Below, piece after piece: positions 16,676 to 25,985 of a DNA stretch of 64,000 nt. Each line of letters starts with the position of its first letter. The first letter of the stretch is position 1. Source of the stretch: Paracoccus amoyensis (GTDB taxonomy: Bacteria > Pseudomonadota > Alphaproteobacteria > Rhodobacterales > Rhodobacteraceae); assembly GCF_014490725.1 (NCBI RefSeq), contig NZ_JACOQL010000003.1, positions 620,001-684,000 on the forward strand, written 5' to 3'. Both the position numbers and the translations under genes were made by a program. The notes beneath the pieces were generated by a model. The model did no database searches. It saw only the letters and a list, made by a program, of their open reading frames with translations, and had not been told where the DNA came from.

Positions 16676-17593
16676 ATGACATTGCCACCCTTACCTGCCG
16701 CGGCATTTGCCGCAATTCTGTGGGGCTTTACCTACATCGTCACCACCTCCATGCTGCCACAAAACCCGATGTTCATCGCTGCGGTCCGTGCCTTGGGCGG
16801 TGCGCTGCCACTGCTGCTGCTTGCGCGCGAATTTCCACCGCGCCAATGGTGGGGCCGCATCATCGTTCTGGGCACCCTGAACAGCGCCCTGTTCTTTGCA
16901 TTGCTATTTGTCGCGGCCATCCGGTTGCCCGGCGGAATGGCCGCCACCTTTCAAGCGCTAGGGCCGCTGTTCATGGTGCTTCTGGCGTGGCCCTTGCTTG
17001 GCGCCATTCCGTCGCGTTCAAAGCTGGTAGCGGTTGGGCTTGGCGTTGTCGGGGTGGCGATGGTTGTGCTGAAGGGAAATGCGACGTTGGACCTGATCGG
17101 GGTCGCTGCCGCCCTTGGCGCAGCCCTGTCGGTCGCGCTTGGCAGCTCACTTGTCCATAAATGGGGACGCCCGGGTTCCATCCTTGGGCTGACCGGCTGG
17201 CAAATGGCGATCGCCGGGGTCGAGCTATCCGTGGTCGCCGCCCTGTTGGGTGATATTCCCACCAGCCTTGGCGCCATCAATATCCTTGGCCTGGCCATCA
17301 TCGCTTTGATCGTCACGGCGCTTGCCTTTGCACTCTGGTTCAGCGCGGTGCAAAGCGCCGGTCCGTCCGCCGTCGCACCGATGATGCTGCTGACCCCGCT
17401 GACAGCCTTTGCGCTGGACGCGATCTTTCGCGGGTTTCTGCCTTCACCGGTTCAGTCGCTTGGCGTTGCCATTGTGATAGGCAGCCTGTTGTATGGGCAG
17501 CACGTTGATCGCCGCGCTTTCCGGGTTGCGCACCACCATGCACCCTCGGCACGGCAAGTCGCCACCAGATCCACAGGAGTCGCTGCGGAATGA
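16676..17593 (+). CDS. EamA-family (DMT) permease
   Basis: This inner-membrane transporter has about 305 residues and ten predicted transmembrane helices in two EamA repeats (first from AAFAAILWGFTYIV, second from LIGVAAALGAALSVALG). The start at 16676 begins directly in the first helix, as usual for the family. A longer frame from 16583 would add a hydrophilic, palindrome-encoded leader and is less likely. Its stop overlaps the TetR start by 4 bases, so the two are one transcript. It probably exports a metabolite or drug linked to the neighbouring monooxygenase. Confidence 0.88.
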   Translation: MTLPPLPAAAFAAILWGFTYIVTTSMLPQNPMFIAAVRALGGALPLLLLAREFPPRQWWGRIIVLGTLNSALFFALLFVAAIRLPGGMAATFQALGPLFMVLLAWPLLGAIPSRSKLVAVGLGVVGVAMVVLKGNATLDLIGVAAALGAALSVALGSSLVHKWGRPGSILGLTGWQMAIAGVELSVVAALLGDIPTSLGAINILGLAIIALIVTALAFALWFSAVQSAGPSAVAPMMLLTPLTAFALDAIFRGFLPSPVQSLGVAIVIGSLLYGQHVDRRAFRVAHHHAPSARQVATRSTGVAAE

Positions 17594-18195
17594 CCGACCC
17601 CGCCGCTCAGGCACCCCGGCTGAATGTCCGGGGTGCTGCACGCCACGAACAAATCCTTGACGCCGCGACGCAGGCATTTCTGGATCGTGGCTTCGATGCT
17701 GTCAGCCTTGATGAAATCCTGCGTGTGTCCGGCGGTTCGAAAACCAACGTCTACAAGCAGTTCGGCGACAAGAATGGGCTGTTCACCCAGATCGTTCACC
17801 GGCTTGCCGCTGAATTTCTGTCGCCCTTGACTGCCCTGGATCTTGGCCAGATCGCGCAAGAGACCGGTCTTGGCATATTGGGCCGCACCCTGATGCGGCA
17901 ACTGATGCAGCCGCGTCATATCGCGTTTCAGCGGATGGTCATGGCTGTTTCGAGGCGGATGCCACATCTGATGGCCGAATGGTATCGCGTCGGACCGAAA
18001 ACCAGTCAGGCGGTCATCGCGGATTTCCTGGGTGGCGGGCCGAACGCACAGCGAGACGCGGTGCTGTTTCACGATATGATCGTGACCGATGCCGTCAATC
18101 ACGCCTTAATGGGCGATCCGCCCGACTGGGCCGAGATTGAGGCCCGGATCGACAGGGCAGCCAGGATGATCGGCGGCAAAGCCATTGATGCGTGA
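17590..18195 (+). CDS. TetR-family transcriptional regulator
   Basis: This 201-residue protein has an N-terminal helix-turn-helix (EQILDAATQAFLDRGFDAVSL, then GGSKTNVYKQFGDKNGLF) and a helical ligand domain resembling the AefR-like C-terminal type. It is translationally coupled to the EamA permease and is the likely ligand of the inverted repeat at 16623-16640. Confidence 0.92.
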   Translation: MTDPAAQAPRLNVRGAARHEQILDAATQAFLDRGFDAVSLDEILRVSGGSKTNVYKQFGDKNGLFTQIVHRLAAEFLSPLTALDLGQIAQETGLGILGRTLMRQLMQPRHIAFQRMVMAVSRRMPHLMAEWYRVGPKTSQAVIADFLGGGPNAQRDAVLFHDMIVTDAVNHALMGDPPDWAEIEARIDRAARMIGGKAIDA

Positions 18196-18219
18196 ACGCC
18201 GGCGCTTGCACGCCGGCGT
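18196..18219. terminator. bidirectional terminator hairpin
   Basis: ACGCCGGCG (18196-18204) pairs perfectly with CGCCGGCGT (18211-18219) around a 6-base loop, directly after the TetR stop. It lies 23 bases past the end of the convergent LLM gene. Confidence 0.65.
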
Positions 18220-18242
18220 CGTTTCCATGTTCGGCCTTGGTC

Positions 18243-19301
18243 TTAGCCGATTGGATCACCTGTGACAGCGCCATTCCAGTTCGGCTGCCAGCCCAGTTCC
18301 GGGGCGACGTGTTTCGCGAAGGATTCCAGAATATGCAGGTTATATTCCGGACCCAGCTGGTTGGGGATCGTCAGCATCAACGTATCGGCAAGGGCGATGG
18401 CCTTGTCCCGCTTCAACTCCTCGATCAGCCTGTCGGGCTCAGCCGCATAGGTCCGGCCCGATGTCGCCCTGTAGCCGTCCATGATTCCGTAGCTGTCTTG
18501 TGCCTCGCTGCTGCTGCGATGCCCGAAATAGGCCGCGTCGGTTTCGTTCATGATCGGAATGATGCTGCGACTGACCGACACGCGCGGCGCGCCCTTGTGA
18601 CCGGCCGCACGATAGGCTTCGCGGAAGCGCAGGATCTGTTCAGCCTGCAATTCATCAAAGGGTTGCCCCGTATCTTCGACCAACGCGGTCGAGGACATCA
18701 TGTTCAGGCCCAGCCGCCCGGTCCATTCCGCGCTGTCGCGTGTGGCCGAACCCCACCAGATATTGCCGCGCAAGCCGGGTGATTGCGGCTCGATCGGCAA
18801 CATCTGACCGGTGCCGACCAGATTGGGATTGCCTTTGGCAACACCTTTTCCGTCGATCGCATTCAGAAACTGGTCGAATTTTTCTCGGGCGATATCTGCC
18901 CCACGGGGGTCCGTCGAACCGGTATAACCAAACGTCTCATACCCACGCAAAGCCGTTTCGGGCGATCCGCGACTGATGCCAAGCGCAATCCGGCCGTCAG
19001 CGATGATATCCAGCGCCGCCGCCTCCTCGGCCAGATGCAGAGGGTTTTCATAGCGCATGTCGATAACACCGGTGCCAACCTCGATGCGCTTGGTTTTCGC
19101 GGCGATGGCGGTCAGCAGCGGAATGGGGGCCGCCTGCTGGCGAGCGAAATGATGCACGCGGAAATACGCGCCGTTAACGCCCAGTTCCTCGGCACCCACA
19201 CCGATCTCAACAGCTTGCCGGATCATGTCGCTGGCCGTTTTCGCCTGCGAACCATATGAATTTCCGTAATGTCCGAAGCTCAGGAATCCAAAAGCTCTCA
19301 T
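18243..19301 (-). CDS. LLM-class flavin-dependent oxidoreductase
   Basis: This luciferase-like monooxygenase-fold protein of 352 residues begins MRAFGFLSFGHYG. It carries GVNGAYFRVHHFARQ, a variant of the EHH region, and RIALGISRGSPE. The start has a GGAGAA Shine-Dalgarno sequence. It is only distantly similar to the LLM protein at 13542-14603. Its last 70 residues are the closest visible relative of a broken fragment at 47350-47535. It is a single-gene unit facing the TetR gene. Confidence 0.9.
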   Translation of the reverse strand: MRAFGFLSFGHYGNSYGSQAKTASDMIRQAVEIGVGAEELGVNGAYFRVHHFARQQAAPIPLLTAIAAKTKRIEVGTGVIDMRYENPLHLAEEAAALDIIADGRIALGISRGSPETALRGYETFGYTGSTDPRGADIAREKFDQFLNAIDGKGVAKGNPNLVGTGQMLPIEPQSPGLRGNIWWGSATRDSAEWTGRLGLNMMSSTALVEDTGQPFDELQAEQILRFREAYRAAGHKGAPRVSVSRSIIPIMNETDAAYFGHRSSSEAQDSYGIMDGYRATSGRTYAAEPDRLIEELKRDKAIALADTLMLTIPNQLGPEYNLHILESFAKHVAPELGWQPNWNGAVTGDPIG

Positions 19302-19472
19302 AACATTCTCCTGTCAGGATAACGATTTTTGAATGGCCCCGCACTGAACCGACACTTCGCACAAGCGAAAAAATCGCGTCCCGCACCCAAGCGGGTTTTG
19401 CAAGGAAACATTTTCCACCTTGTGGCAACGGTCGTCATCTGCGGGCCGTCTTGAACATAAATCTGGTCATCG

Positions 19473-19490
19473 CCCTGCCATATGGCAGGG
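19473..19490. promoter_or_regulatory. perfect 18-base palindrome upstream of RND efflux genes
   Basis: CCCTGCCATATGGCAGGG is fully self-complementary. It lies in the 376-base gap between the divergent LLM gene and the RND adaptor gene, 188 bases before the adaptor start. A dimeric repressor site is likely, but no regulator gene is adjacent. The rest of the gap shows no gene. Confidence 0.5.
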
Positions 19491-19677
19491 TTACCTGACC
19501 GAAACCGCCGTTCGCTTGCATCGAACATGCGGCCACCACACGGCAGGAGGCGCACATTCGATTTTGCCCGCGAATGCAAGCATTCAACATTGCAAGCGGA
19601 TGACCTCGCGTTACTATCAACCTGACGAATCTAGAAAAAGTTGGATATTCACCACGCAATCATTCAAGGGGCAGATC

Positions 19678-20874
19678 ATGTTTGGGATCGACAGGGTAGT
19701 GCTGCGAGCGACGATTTCTGCGACGCTATTGGGGGGATTATTCGCAACCAATCTGCAGGCACAAGACGCCCCTCCACCGGCCGTCGTAACGCATCAGATT
19801 GAAGTTCAGCCAATCGACGCGCCGGAAAGCTTTACCGCCAGTGTCGAAGCAATTGAGAGCGTCGAGATCATGGCCCGGATTCAGGGCTTCATTGACGAGG
19901 TCGTCTTCAGCCCCGGGCAGATCGTCCAGACCGGCGACCGGCTTTTCCAGATCGAACCGAAGCAATATCAGGCCGAAGTCGCCTCTGCGCAGGCAAATCT
20001 GGCCCAGGCCGAAGCACAACGCGTCCGGGCCGAAAGCGAAGCCAACCGCCAGCAGGAACTGGTGAACAGGAACGCCGCCGCGCAGGTCAACCTTGAACAG
20101 GCCCGCGCCGATTTTCAGGTCGCCGAGGCGAATGTTCAAGCGGCGCAAGCGGGCGTTGAACTGGCCCAGATCAATCTGGGATATACCACCATCACCAGCC
20201 CGATCACCGGCAAGATCGGACAAGCCCTGATTACCAAAGGCAACTTTGTCGGCCCTTCGGCGGGGTCGCTGGCACAGGTCGTCCAGCTTGATCCGGTCCG
20301 GGTTGTCTTTTCGATCTCGGAACAACTTTTGCTGGACATGCAGCAAAGCGGGATGGCCGAAACCGGCGCGGAAAACGTGAACTTCAAGCTTATGCTGTCG
20401 AACGACACCGAATATGCGCAAACCGGGACAATGGAATATATCGACAATCGGGTCGATCCCGCCACTGGCAGTATCGCGGTCAGAATTGTCTATGCAAACC
20501 CCGATGCCTTGCTGCTGCCAGGCCAATTCGTCACCATGGTCATTGCAGAAAAAGATCCCCAAAGTCTGCCCGTGGTGCCACAAACTGCCGTTCTTCAGGA
20601 TCGCGAAGGGCGTTATGTCTTTGTGGTGAATGATGATCAGACCGTGTCCCAGAAACGTATTTCGACAGGCCCGCGCGTCATGAACGGATGGGCAGTCACC
20701 GAGGGGCTGGCAGGCGGAGAAGCCGTCGTCGTCGAGGGCGTTCAGCGACTGCAGGACGGCATGGCGGTCAGGGTCGGCGCACAAGCAGCCGAAGAGGATA
20801 CCGCAGCGATCCAACAGGATGCCGAAGGTCAAAGCACGGATGATGCCGCTGCGTCTGATGGTGATGCGCCATGA
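19678..20874 (+). CDS. RND efflux periplasmic adaptor subunit (AcrA/MexA type)
   Basis: This periplasmic adaptor has about 398 residues. The start at 19678 has AAGGGG upstream and opens a signal peptide ending near LQAQDA; the frame is open upstream but has no signal. The lipoyl halves are [26 protein letters not shown] and [22 protein letters not shown], enclosing a Gln/Ala/Glu-rich helical hairpin. The beta-barrel part has RVVFSISEQ. The C-terminal 40 residues are acidic. The stop overlaps the start of the RND pump, so the subunits are translationally coupled. Confidence 0.95.
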   Translation: MFGIDRVVLRATISATLLGGLFATNLQAQDAPPPAVVTHQIEVQPIDAPESFTASVEAIESVEIMARIQGFIDEVVFSPGQIVQTGDRLFQIEPKQYQAEVASAQANLAQAEAQRVRAESEANRQQELVNRNAAAQVNLEQARADFQVAEANVQAAQAGVELAQINLGYTTITSPITGKIGQALITKGNFVGPSAGSLAQVVQLDPVRVVFSISEQLLLDMQQSGMAETGAENVNFKLMLSNDTEYAQTGTMEYIDNRVDPATGSIAVRIVYANPDALLLPGQFVTMVIAEKDPQSLPVVPQTAVLQDREGRYVFVVNDDQTVSQKRISTGPRVMNGWAVTEGLAGGEAVVVEGVQRLQDGMAVRVGAQAAEEDTAAIQQDAEGQSTDDAAASDGDAP

Positions 20875-23800
20875 TCTCGAATTTCTTTATTGATCGGGTT
20901 CGGTTTGCGCTGGTCATTTCGATCGTCATTTCGATCGTCGGGGCAATCGCGCTGTTTGCGCTGCCTATTCAGCAATATCCGAACATCACGCCGCCCACCG
21001 TCAATGTATCGACGGCCTATCCGGGTGCCAGCGCCGAAACCATTGCCGATGTGATCGGCGGCCCGATTGAATCTGCCGTGAATGGTGTCGACGACATGAC
21101 CTATATGTCTTCGACCAGTTCCAACGCGGGGCAATATTCGCTGGCGATTACGTTCGAGATCGGGACCGACCCGGATCAGGCGCAGGTCAATGTGCAAAAC
21201 CGTGTGCAGTTGGCGACATCCAACCTGCCGAACGAGGTGCAGCAACAAGGTGTCCAGGTTCGTGCCAGTTCGCCGGACTTCCTGCTTGCGCTTGGTTTCT
21301 ATTCCGAAAACGGCCAGATGGACGATCTGGCCGTTGCCAACTACGTCAATACCTCGCTGATCGACGAAATCGTTCGCATTCCCGGTGTCGGCGACGCGTC
21401 CTCGGTCGGGACGTCGGAATATGCCATGCGGGTCTGGCTGGACACGCCCAAGATGGTGGCGCTTGGCGTCACTGCCGATGAGGTTGCCGCAGCCATCCAA
21501 ACCCAGAACGTGCAGGCCGCATTGGGAGAGCTTGGCGGCCCGCCGGCACCGGAAGGGACCGAGGTTCAATATACACTGGTGTCTCAGGGCAGGCTTGCAG
21601 AACCAGAGCAGTTTGAAGCTTTGATCGTCCGCACCGGAGAAGATGGCAGCATCGTGCGGCTGGGCGACGTTGCCCGGATCGAGTTGGGCGCACAATCCTA
21701 TGCCGCGCAGGCCATGGTGGGCGACCGGAACGCAACGATGGTGCAGGTCAATCTGGGTCCGGGTGCAAACGCGCTTGAAACCCGCGACGCCATTCTGGCG
21801 ATGCTGGAAGAAACAAAGCAAGGCTTTCCCGGTGATCTGGTCTACGACACGGTCTATGACGCGACCCTGTTCGTCAGCTCCAGCATCGAACTGATCATGC
21901 GTATTCTGGTGGAAGCATTCGTCATCGTCATGGTGGTGATCTTCCTGTTCTTGCAGGATTGGCGGGCAACAATCGTGGCAGGTGTGTCGATCCCGGTATC
22001 CTTGCTGGGTGCGATGGCTGTGCTGCTGCTGATGGGCTATTCGCTGAACATGATCTCGCTGCTGGCGCTTGTGCTGGCCATCGGGCTTGTGGTGGATGAC
22101 GCAATCCTTGTCGTGGAAAACGTCCAGCACCTGCTGGAGGAAGACCCCGACATGTCCGTGCGGGACGCCGCGAAAAAGGCCATGGTCCAGATTACCGGGC
22201 CAATCATCTCGACCACGTTTGTGCTACTGGCGGTGGTTATTCCGACGGGTTTTCTGCCGGGGATCAACGGACAGTTGTTCCGACAGTTCGCGGTGACGAT
22301 TTCGGGCGGATTGGTCATGTCCGCCATCGTTGCCGTCACGCTTAGCCCAGCCATAGCCGCGATCATGCTGCGCCCCCCGAAAGAGGGGGGCAAGCGTGGT
22401 CCGCTGGCATGGATCGAGGCAGGGCTGAACTGGATGCGCGACACCTATGGCAAGATCGTTGGGGTCATGCTGCGCATCTGGGTCATTCCCGTGGGCATTC
22501 TAGCGGCCTGTATCGTTGGCGCGGTCTATTTGATCACCGCGCTACCGACCACGTTTCTGCCGGACGAAGATCAAGGTGCCCTGTTCGTCAACGTCCAGCT
22601 TCCCGATGCGGCATCCCTGCAACGCACGGACCGCATCATGGCACTTGTGCGGGATGAGTTAGAGAAAACGCCCGGCGTCCAACAGGTCATTTCCGTTTCC
22701 GGTTTCAGCATTCTGCAGGGCACCGTGGCGCCGAATGGCGGTATGGCCGTGGTTGCGCTGGAACCCTGGGCAGATCGCGAAAGCGAGGAAACGCAGCTTA
22801 ACAATATTCTCGGGACCTTGAATCAGACGTTCAGTCAGGTTCCCGGTGCGACCATTGCCGCCTTTTCGCCCCCGCCTATTCCGGGCGTGGGTGCCGTGGG
22901 TGGCCTTGATATGCGCTTTCGGACGCTGCAGGGACAATCACCGGCCGAACTTGCCCAAACGCTGCGCTCATTTCTGGCAACAGCCAATCAGGATCCTGCG
23001 ATTGGCGGGCTCAGCTCAACCTTCAGCGCAGACGTTCCACAGGTCTATCTGAACGTTGATCGCGTCCGGGCCGAGCGTCTTGGGCTTAGCCCGGCCGATA
23101 TCTACAGCGCCATCGGTGTCTCGTTCGGATCAAGCTATATCAACGATTTCACCACGGGCGGACGCAACTATCAGGTGACACTGGCCGCAGATGGCGAATA
23201 CCGGTCTGACATCGACGATCTGATGAACCTTTATGTCCGCAGCAGCAGCGGGGCGATGGTGCCCTTGCGCACGGTGGCATCGACAACAACCCTGCTTGGT
23301 CCCTATGTCATCAACCGCTTCAATCAGCAGGTATCGGCGACGGTGAATGGTCAGGCGGCCCCCGGCCAAAGCTCTGGCGCAGCCATGGCGGCGGTCGAAC
23401 GTATCGCCCAGGAGGACATGCCCGAAGGTTATGACGTTGCATGGGCCGGGCTTTCCTATCAGGAACAGCAGGGCGGCGGAAACCAGTATATCACCTATGT
23501 CATGTCGCTGATCTTCGCCTACCTGTTTCTGGTCGCCCTTTACGAAAGTTTTGCGTTGCCGATCGCGATCCTGCTTTCCCTTGGGGCAGCAGCATTTGGT
23601 GCGGGTGTCGGTCTGTTCATCACCGGCATGCAGATGAGCCTTTATGTGCAGATCGCATTGGTCTTGCTGATCGGCCTTGCCGCGAAGAACGCCATCCTGA
23701 TCGTTGAGTTTGCAAAGGAACGACGAGAGGAAGGCATGTCCATCATGGACGCCGCCCGGACCGGGGCAGAAGCCCGTTTCCGCGCCGTGCTGATGACGGC

Positions 23801-24026
23801 GCTGGCCTTCATCTTTGGCGTCCTGCCCTTGGCGGAATCGCATGGTGCCGGTGCCGGCGCACAAAATGCTGTCGGTGTTACCATCATCGCCGGGATGTTG
23901 GGCGCGACGCTGATCGGGCTGTTTATCATCCCATCACTGTATTACGTCATTCAGACGATAACAGAATGGTTTTCGGCAAAGCTGGGACGAAAGAAGCCCA
24001 CGTCGCCCTCGCAGAATACGCACTAG
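20871..24026 (+). CDS. RND multidrug efflux permease (AcrB/HAE-1 type)
   Basis: This is a 1051-residue proton-driven inner-membrane pump of the usual family length with twelve transmembrane helices and two large periplasmic loops. The proton-relay aspartates are visible in [13 protein letters not shown] (Asp409-Asp410), and the matching Lys is in [14 protein letters not shown]. The N-terminus [14 protein letters not shown] and [15 protein letters not shown] are family hallmarks. No outer-membrane channel gene follows, so it must share one encoded elsewhere. Substrates cannot be predicted. Confidence 0.96.
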   Translation: MISNFFIDRVRFALVISIVISIVGAIALFALPIQQYPNITPPTVNVSTAYPGASAETIADVIGGPIESAVNGVDDMTYMSSTSSNAGQYSLAITFEIGTDPDQAQVNVQNRVQLATSNLPNEVQQQGVQVRASSPDFLLALGFYSENGQMDDLAVANYVNTSLIDEIVRIPGVGDASSVGTSEYAMRVWLDTPKMVALGVTADEVAAAIQTQNVQAALGELGGPPAPEGTEVQYTLVSQGRLAEPEQFEALIVRTGEDGSIVRLGDVARIELGAQSYAAQAMVGDRNATMVQVNLGPGANALETRDAILAMLEETKQGFPGDLVYDTVYDATLFVSSSIELIMRILVEAFVIVMVVIFLFLQDWRATIVAGVSIPVSLLGAMAVLLLMGYSLNMISLLALVLAIGLVVDDAILVVENVQHLLEEDPDMSVRDAAKKAMVQITGPIISTTFVLLAVVIPTGFLPGINGQLFRQFAVTISGGLVMSAIVAVTLSPAIAAIMLRPPKEGGKRGPLAWIEAGLNWMRDTYGKIVGVMLRIWVIPVGILAACIVGAVYLITALPTTFLPDEDQGALFVNVQLPDAASLQRTDRIMALVRDELEKTPGVQQVISVSGFSILQGTVAPNGGMAVVALEPWADRESEETQLNNILGTLNQTFSQVPGATIAAFSPPPIPGVGAVGGLDMRFRTLQGQSPAELAQTLRSFLATANQDPAIGGLSSTFSADVPQVYLNVDRVRAERLGLSPADIYSAIGVSFGSSYINDFTTGGRNYQVTLAADGEYRSDIDDLMNLYVRSSSGAMVPLRTVASTTTLLGPYVINRFNQQVSATVNGQAAPGQSSGAAMAAVERIAQEDMPEGYDVAWAGLSYQEQQGGGNQYITYVMSLIFAYLFLVALYESFALPIAILLSLGAAAFGAGVGLFITGMQMSLYVQIALVLLIGLAAKNAILIVEFAKERREEGMSIMDAARTGAEARFRAVLMTALAFIFGVLPLAESHGAGAGAQNAVGVTIIAGMLGATLIGLFIIPSLYYVIQTITEWFSAKLGRKKPTSPSQNTH

Positions 24027-24048
24027 GATTATCGAGTAATAACGTCCT

Positions 24049-24066
24049 GACCGTCTGTTGACGGTC
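24049..24066 (+). terminator. weak hairpin after the RND genes
   Basis: GACCGTC (24049-24055) pairs with GACGGTC (24060-24066) with a 4-base loop, 22 bases past the stop. There is no T run. Confidence 0.4.
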
Positions 24067-24119
24067 GGGGCCGGATTGTCAGTTGATAGATAGCGGCGTT
24101 CGAACAGCGAACATGCTGG

Positions 24120-24323
24120 TCATCGCTTCAGGCAGGGGGCCGCAAACAGGTCGCCACGCCCGCAGTCATATCCTGTGGCAAAGGCCTGTTCGCTGACGAA
24201 CAACGAATGAGCATTCCCGCCGACAACAAAGCCGACAACAAATAGGATCGGGCGGGGCGAGATCATGTCCACATGGTCAAGGGGCCGACACGGCAGATAG
24301 GCCGGATCACCGCTGACTGTCAT
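24120..24323 (-). pseudogene. remnant of a YcjY-like alpha/beta hydrolase
   Basis: A 67-residue minus-strand frame contains HVDMISPRPILFVVG, then NAHSLFVSEQAFA. This is the conserved C-terminal block of YcjY/DUF-type alpha/beta hydrolases (family pattern ISPRPILFVxGxxAHSxxFSExA). Only this block remains of a family about 300 residues long. The core is interrupted by a perfect 12-base tandem duplication (24219-24242) that repeats FVVG. Confidence 0.6.
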
Positions 24324-24466
24324 GGTGGTGGTCGCGCGGCGGGGTGACGGCGCAAACTATGATCCCCATGGCGATGATGGCGGCGCGAATAACATCTCGT
24401 GTAAAGAGGGCCGCTTGATTACCGGCAAGCGCCACCAGCGCATAGATGGTCAAGCTGGCGGGCAGG

Positions 24467-24898
24467 TCATCCCAGATCCTTCCCATCATGATCGTGTGCG
24501 CAATTGGCGTGATCGCCCAGCACCTCGATCACCCGGCAGTCAGAAATCGTGCCGCTGGCGCATTGGTCCAGCATGCGTTCCAATTCACCTTCCAGCGCCT
24601 TCAGGCGCACGATACGGTCGCGAACGGCGTCCAGTTGGGCTCGTGCAATGGCATCGGCGGCGGCGCAGGACTGGTCGGGATGGTCCGACAGGCCCAACAG
24701 GTCACGGATCGCGTCAAGGGGAAAGCCCAGTTCGCGGGCATGACGGATGAAGGCCAGCCGGTCCAGCGCCGTTCGCGGATAGAGCCGTTGGTTGCCGGCG
24801 CTGCGGTCGGGTTCAGGCAGCAGGCCAATCTGCTCGTAATAGCGGATGGTCGGGACCTTAACCCGCGCCGCCCGTCCCAACTTCCCGATCGAAAACAT
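24467..24898 (-). CDS. MerR-family heavy-metal regulator (ZntR/CadR/PbrR type)
   Basis: This 143-residue metal sensor begins MFSIGKLGRAARVKVPTIRY. The winged helix-turn-helix is followed by a long dimerisation helix. Metal-binding cysteines sit at 78, 113, 121 and 133, close to the Cys79, Cys114 and Cys124 of ZntR. HDHD at the C-terminus may add ligands. The upstream ATG at 24925 lies inside the divergent promoter and is unlikely to be used. It is divergent from the CDF/P-type ATPase genes and very probably activates them. Confidence 0.93.
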   Translation of the reverse strand: MFSIGKLGRAARVKVPTIRYYEQIGLLPEPDRSAGNQRLYPRTALDRLAFIRHARELGFPLDAIRDLLGLSDHPDQSCAAADAIARAQLDAVRDRIVRLKALEGELERMLDQCASGTISDCRVIEVLGDHANCAHDHDGKDLG

Positions 24899-24909
24899 CG
24901 AAAAACCTC

Positions 24910-24940
24910 TTGAAGCTATAGCCACTAGAGCAATTAGGTA
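24910..24940 (+). promoter_or_regulatory. MerR-type promoter with stretched spacer
   Basis: A -35 box TTGAAG (24910-24915) and a -10-like TAGGTA (24935-24940) are separated by 19 bases. The interrupted repeat GCTATAG / CTAGAGC (24915-24921 and 24925-24931) sits between them. The long spacer with a dyad between the boxes is the known arrangement for MerR-activated metal promoters. It drives the CDF and ATPase genes. Confidence 0.7.
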
Positions 24941-24991
24941 GGATGGAAAGATGATTCGGACAAGGCCGCGACGGCGCGGTCAGAGGTAGAA

Positions 24992-25972
24992 ATGACGCAG
25001 CACGACCCCGACAAGGATGGCAACCACGCAGGACACAATCACGCGGACCACGATCACTTGGGCGATGACCATACCAAAGGCGACCATGCCGGACACAGCC
25101 ACACGGTCGAGGTGACGGCGGGCAATGAACGCCGGATGCGCTTTGTCTTCCTGATGACCTTTGGCTACGCGATCCTGCAGGCCATCGGCGGGCTGTTGTC
25201 CGGTTCGCTGGCGCTGGTCGCAGATTCCGGGCACATGATCTCGGACGCGGCGGCGCTGCTTCTGGCACTGATCGCCTATCGCGTGGCCCGGCGCGCGGCC
25301 ACGCCCGAGGTCAGTTACGGTTTCCACCGGGTCCGGGTGCTGGCGGCGCTGGCCAATGGTGCCTCGCTGCTGATCCTTGTCGCCTGGATCGTCTACGAGG
25401 CGATCCGCCGTTTTCGCGATCCGGTCGAGGTTCTGGCCGGGCCGATGCTGGCCGTCGCCGTCGTCGGATTGCTGGTCAATATCGCGGGTTTCCTGATCCT
25501 GCGCGCGGGCCAGCAGAACGATGCCAACCTGCGCGGTGCCATGCTGCATGTGCTGGGCGATCTGCTGGGTTCGGTGGGCGCCATCGGGGCGGCCGTCGGC
25601 ATCATGCTGACCGGCTGGACCGTGCTGGACCCGATCCTGTCGGTGCTGGTGGCGGTGCTGGTGGTGCGCTCGGCCTGGGGTCTGGTGGCGGAATCCATCT
25701 TCGTGCTGATGCAGGCCGCCCCGCGCGGGCTGGATACCAAGGCGGTGATGGCCGATCTGGCGACGCTGCCCGGCGTGGCCGAGGTCGGGCACCTGCATGT
25801 CTGGACGCTGACCGACAATCGCGCCGTGGCCACTGTCCATGTCACCCCCACCCCCGGCACCGATCCGCTGGCCCTGCCCCGTCAGGTCGCCGCGCGTCTG
25901 GCCGGGAAACACGACATCCTTCACGCGACGGTCGAGGTGGACCCTCCCGGCGCGATCCCCTCCGAGCCCTGA
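24992..25972 (+). CDS. cation diffusion facilitator (CzcD/ZitB-type zinc/cadmium exporter)
   Basis: This 326-residue proton-coupled metal exporter of the inner membrane has a His/Asp-rich metal-binding N-terminus (first 38 residues). It is followed by six transmembrane helices with the metal-site pairs in ADSGHMISDAAA (helix 2) and HVLGDLLGSVG (helix 5). A cytoplasmic C-terminal domain follows, with VGHLHVWTLT. It is next to the MerR-type promoter and immediately upstream of the P-type ATPase, forming a metal-resistance module. Confidence 0.94.
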   Translation: MTQHDPDKDGNHAGHNHADHDHLGDDHTKGDHAGHSHTVEVTAGNERRMRFVFLMTFGYAILQAIGGLLSGSLALVADSGHMISDAAALLLALIAYRVARRAATPEVSYGFHRVRVLAALANGASLLILVAWIVYEAIRRFRDPVEVLAGPMLAVAVVGLLVNIAGFLILRAGQQNDANLRGAMLHVLGDLLGSVGAIGAAVGIMLTGWTVLDPILSVLVAVLVVRSAWGLVAESIFVLMQAAPRGLDTKAVMADLATLPGVAEVGHLHVWTLTDNRAVATVHVTPTPGTDPLALPRQVAARLAGKHDILHATVEVDPPGAIPSEP

Positions 25973-25985
25973 GAGACGGACGGAA

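Noticed and set aside
20829..22130. 433-residue minus-strand open frame, His/Asp/Arg-rich
   Set aside because: It is the antisense of the RND permease; its composition is typical of reverse-strand shadows.
24307..24489. 60-residue minus-strand frame downstream of the MerR gene
   Set aside because: It overlaps the MerR 3' end, has a hydrophobic stretch but no recognisable family, and lies next to gene debris; not enough support.
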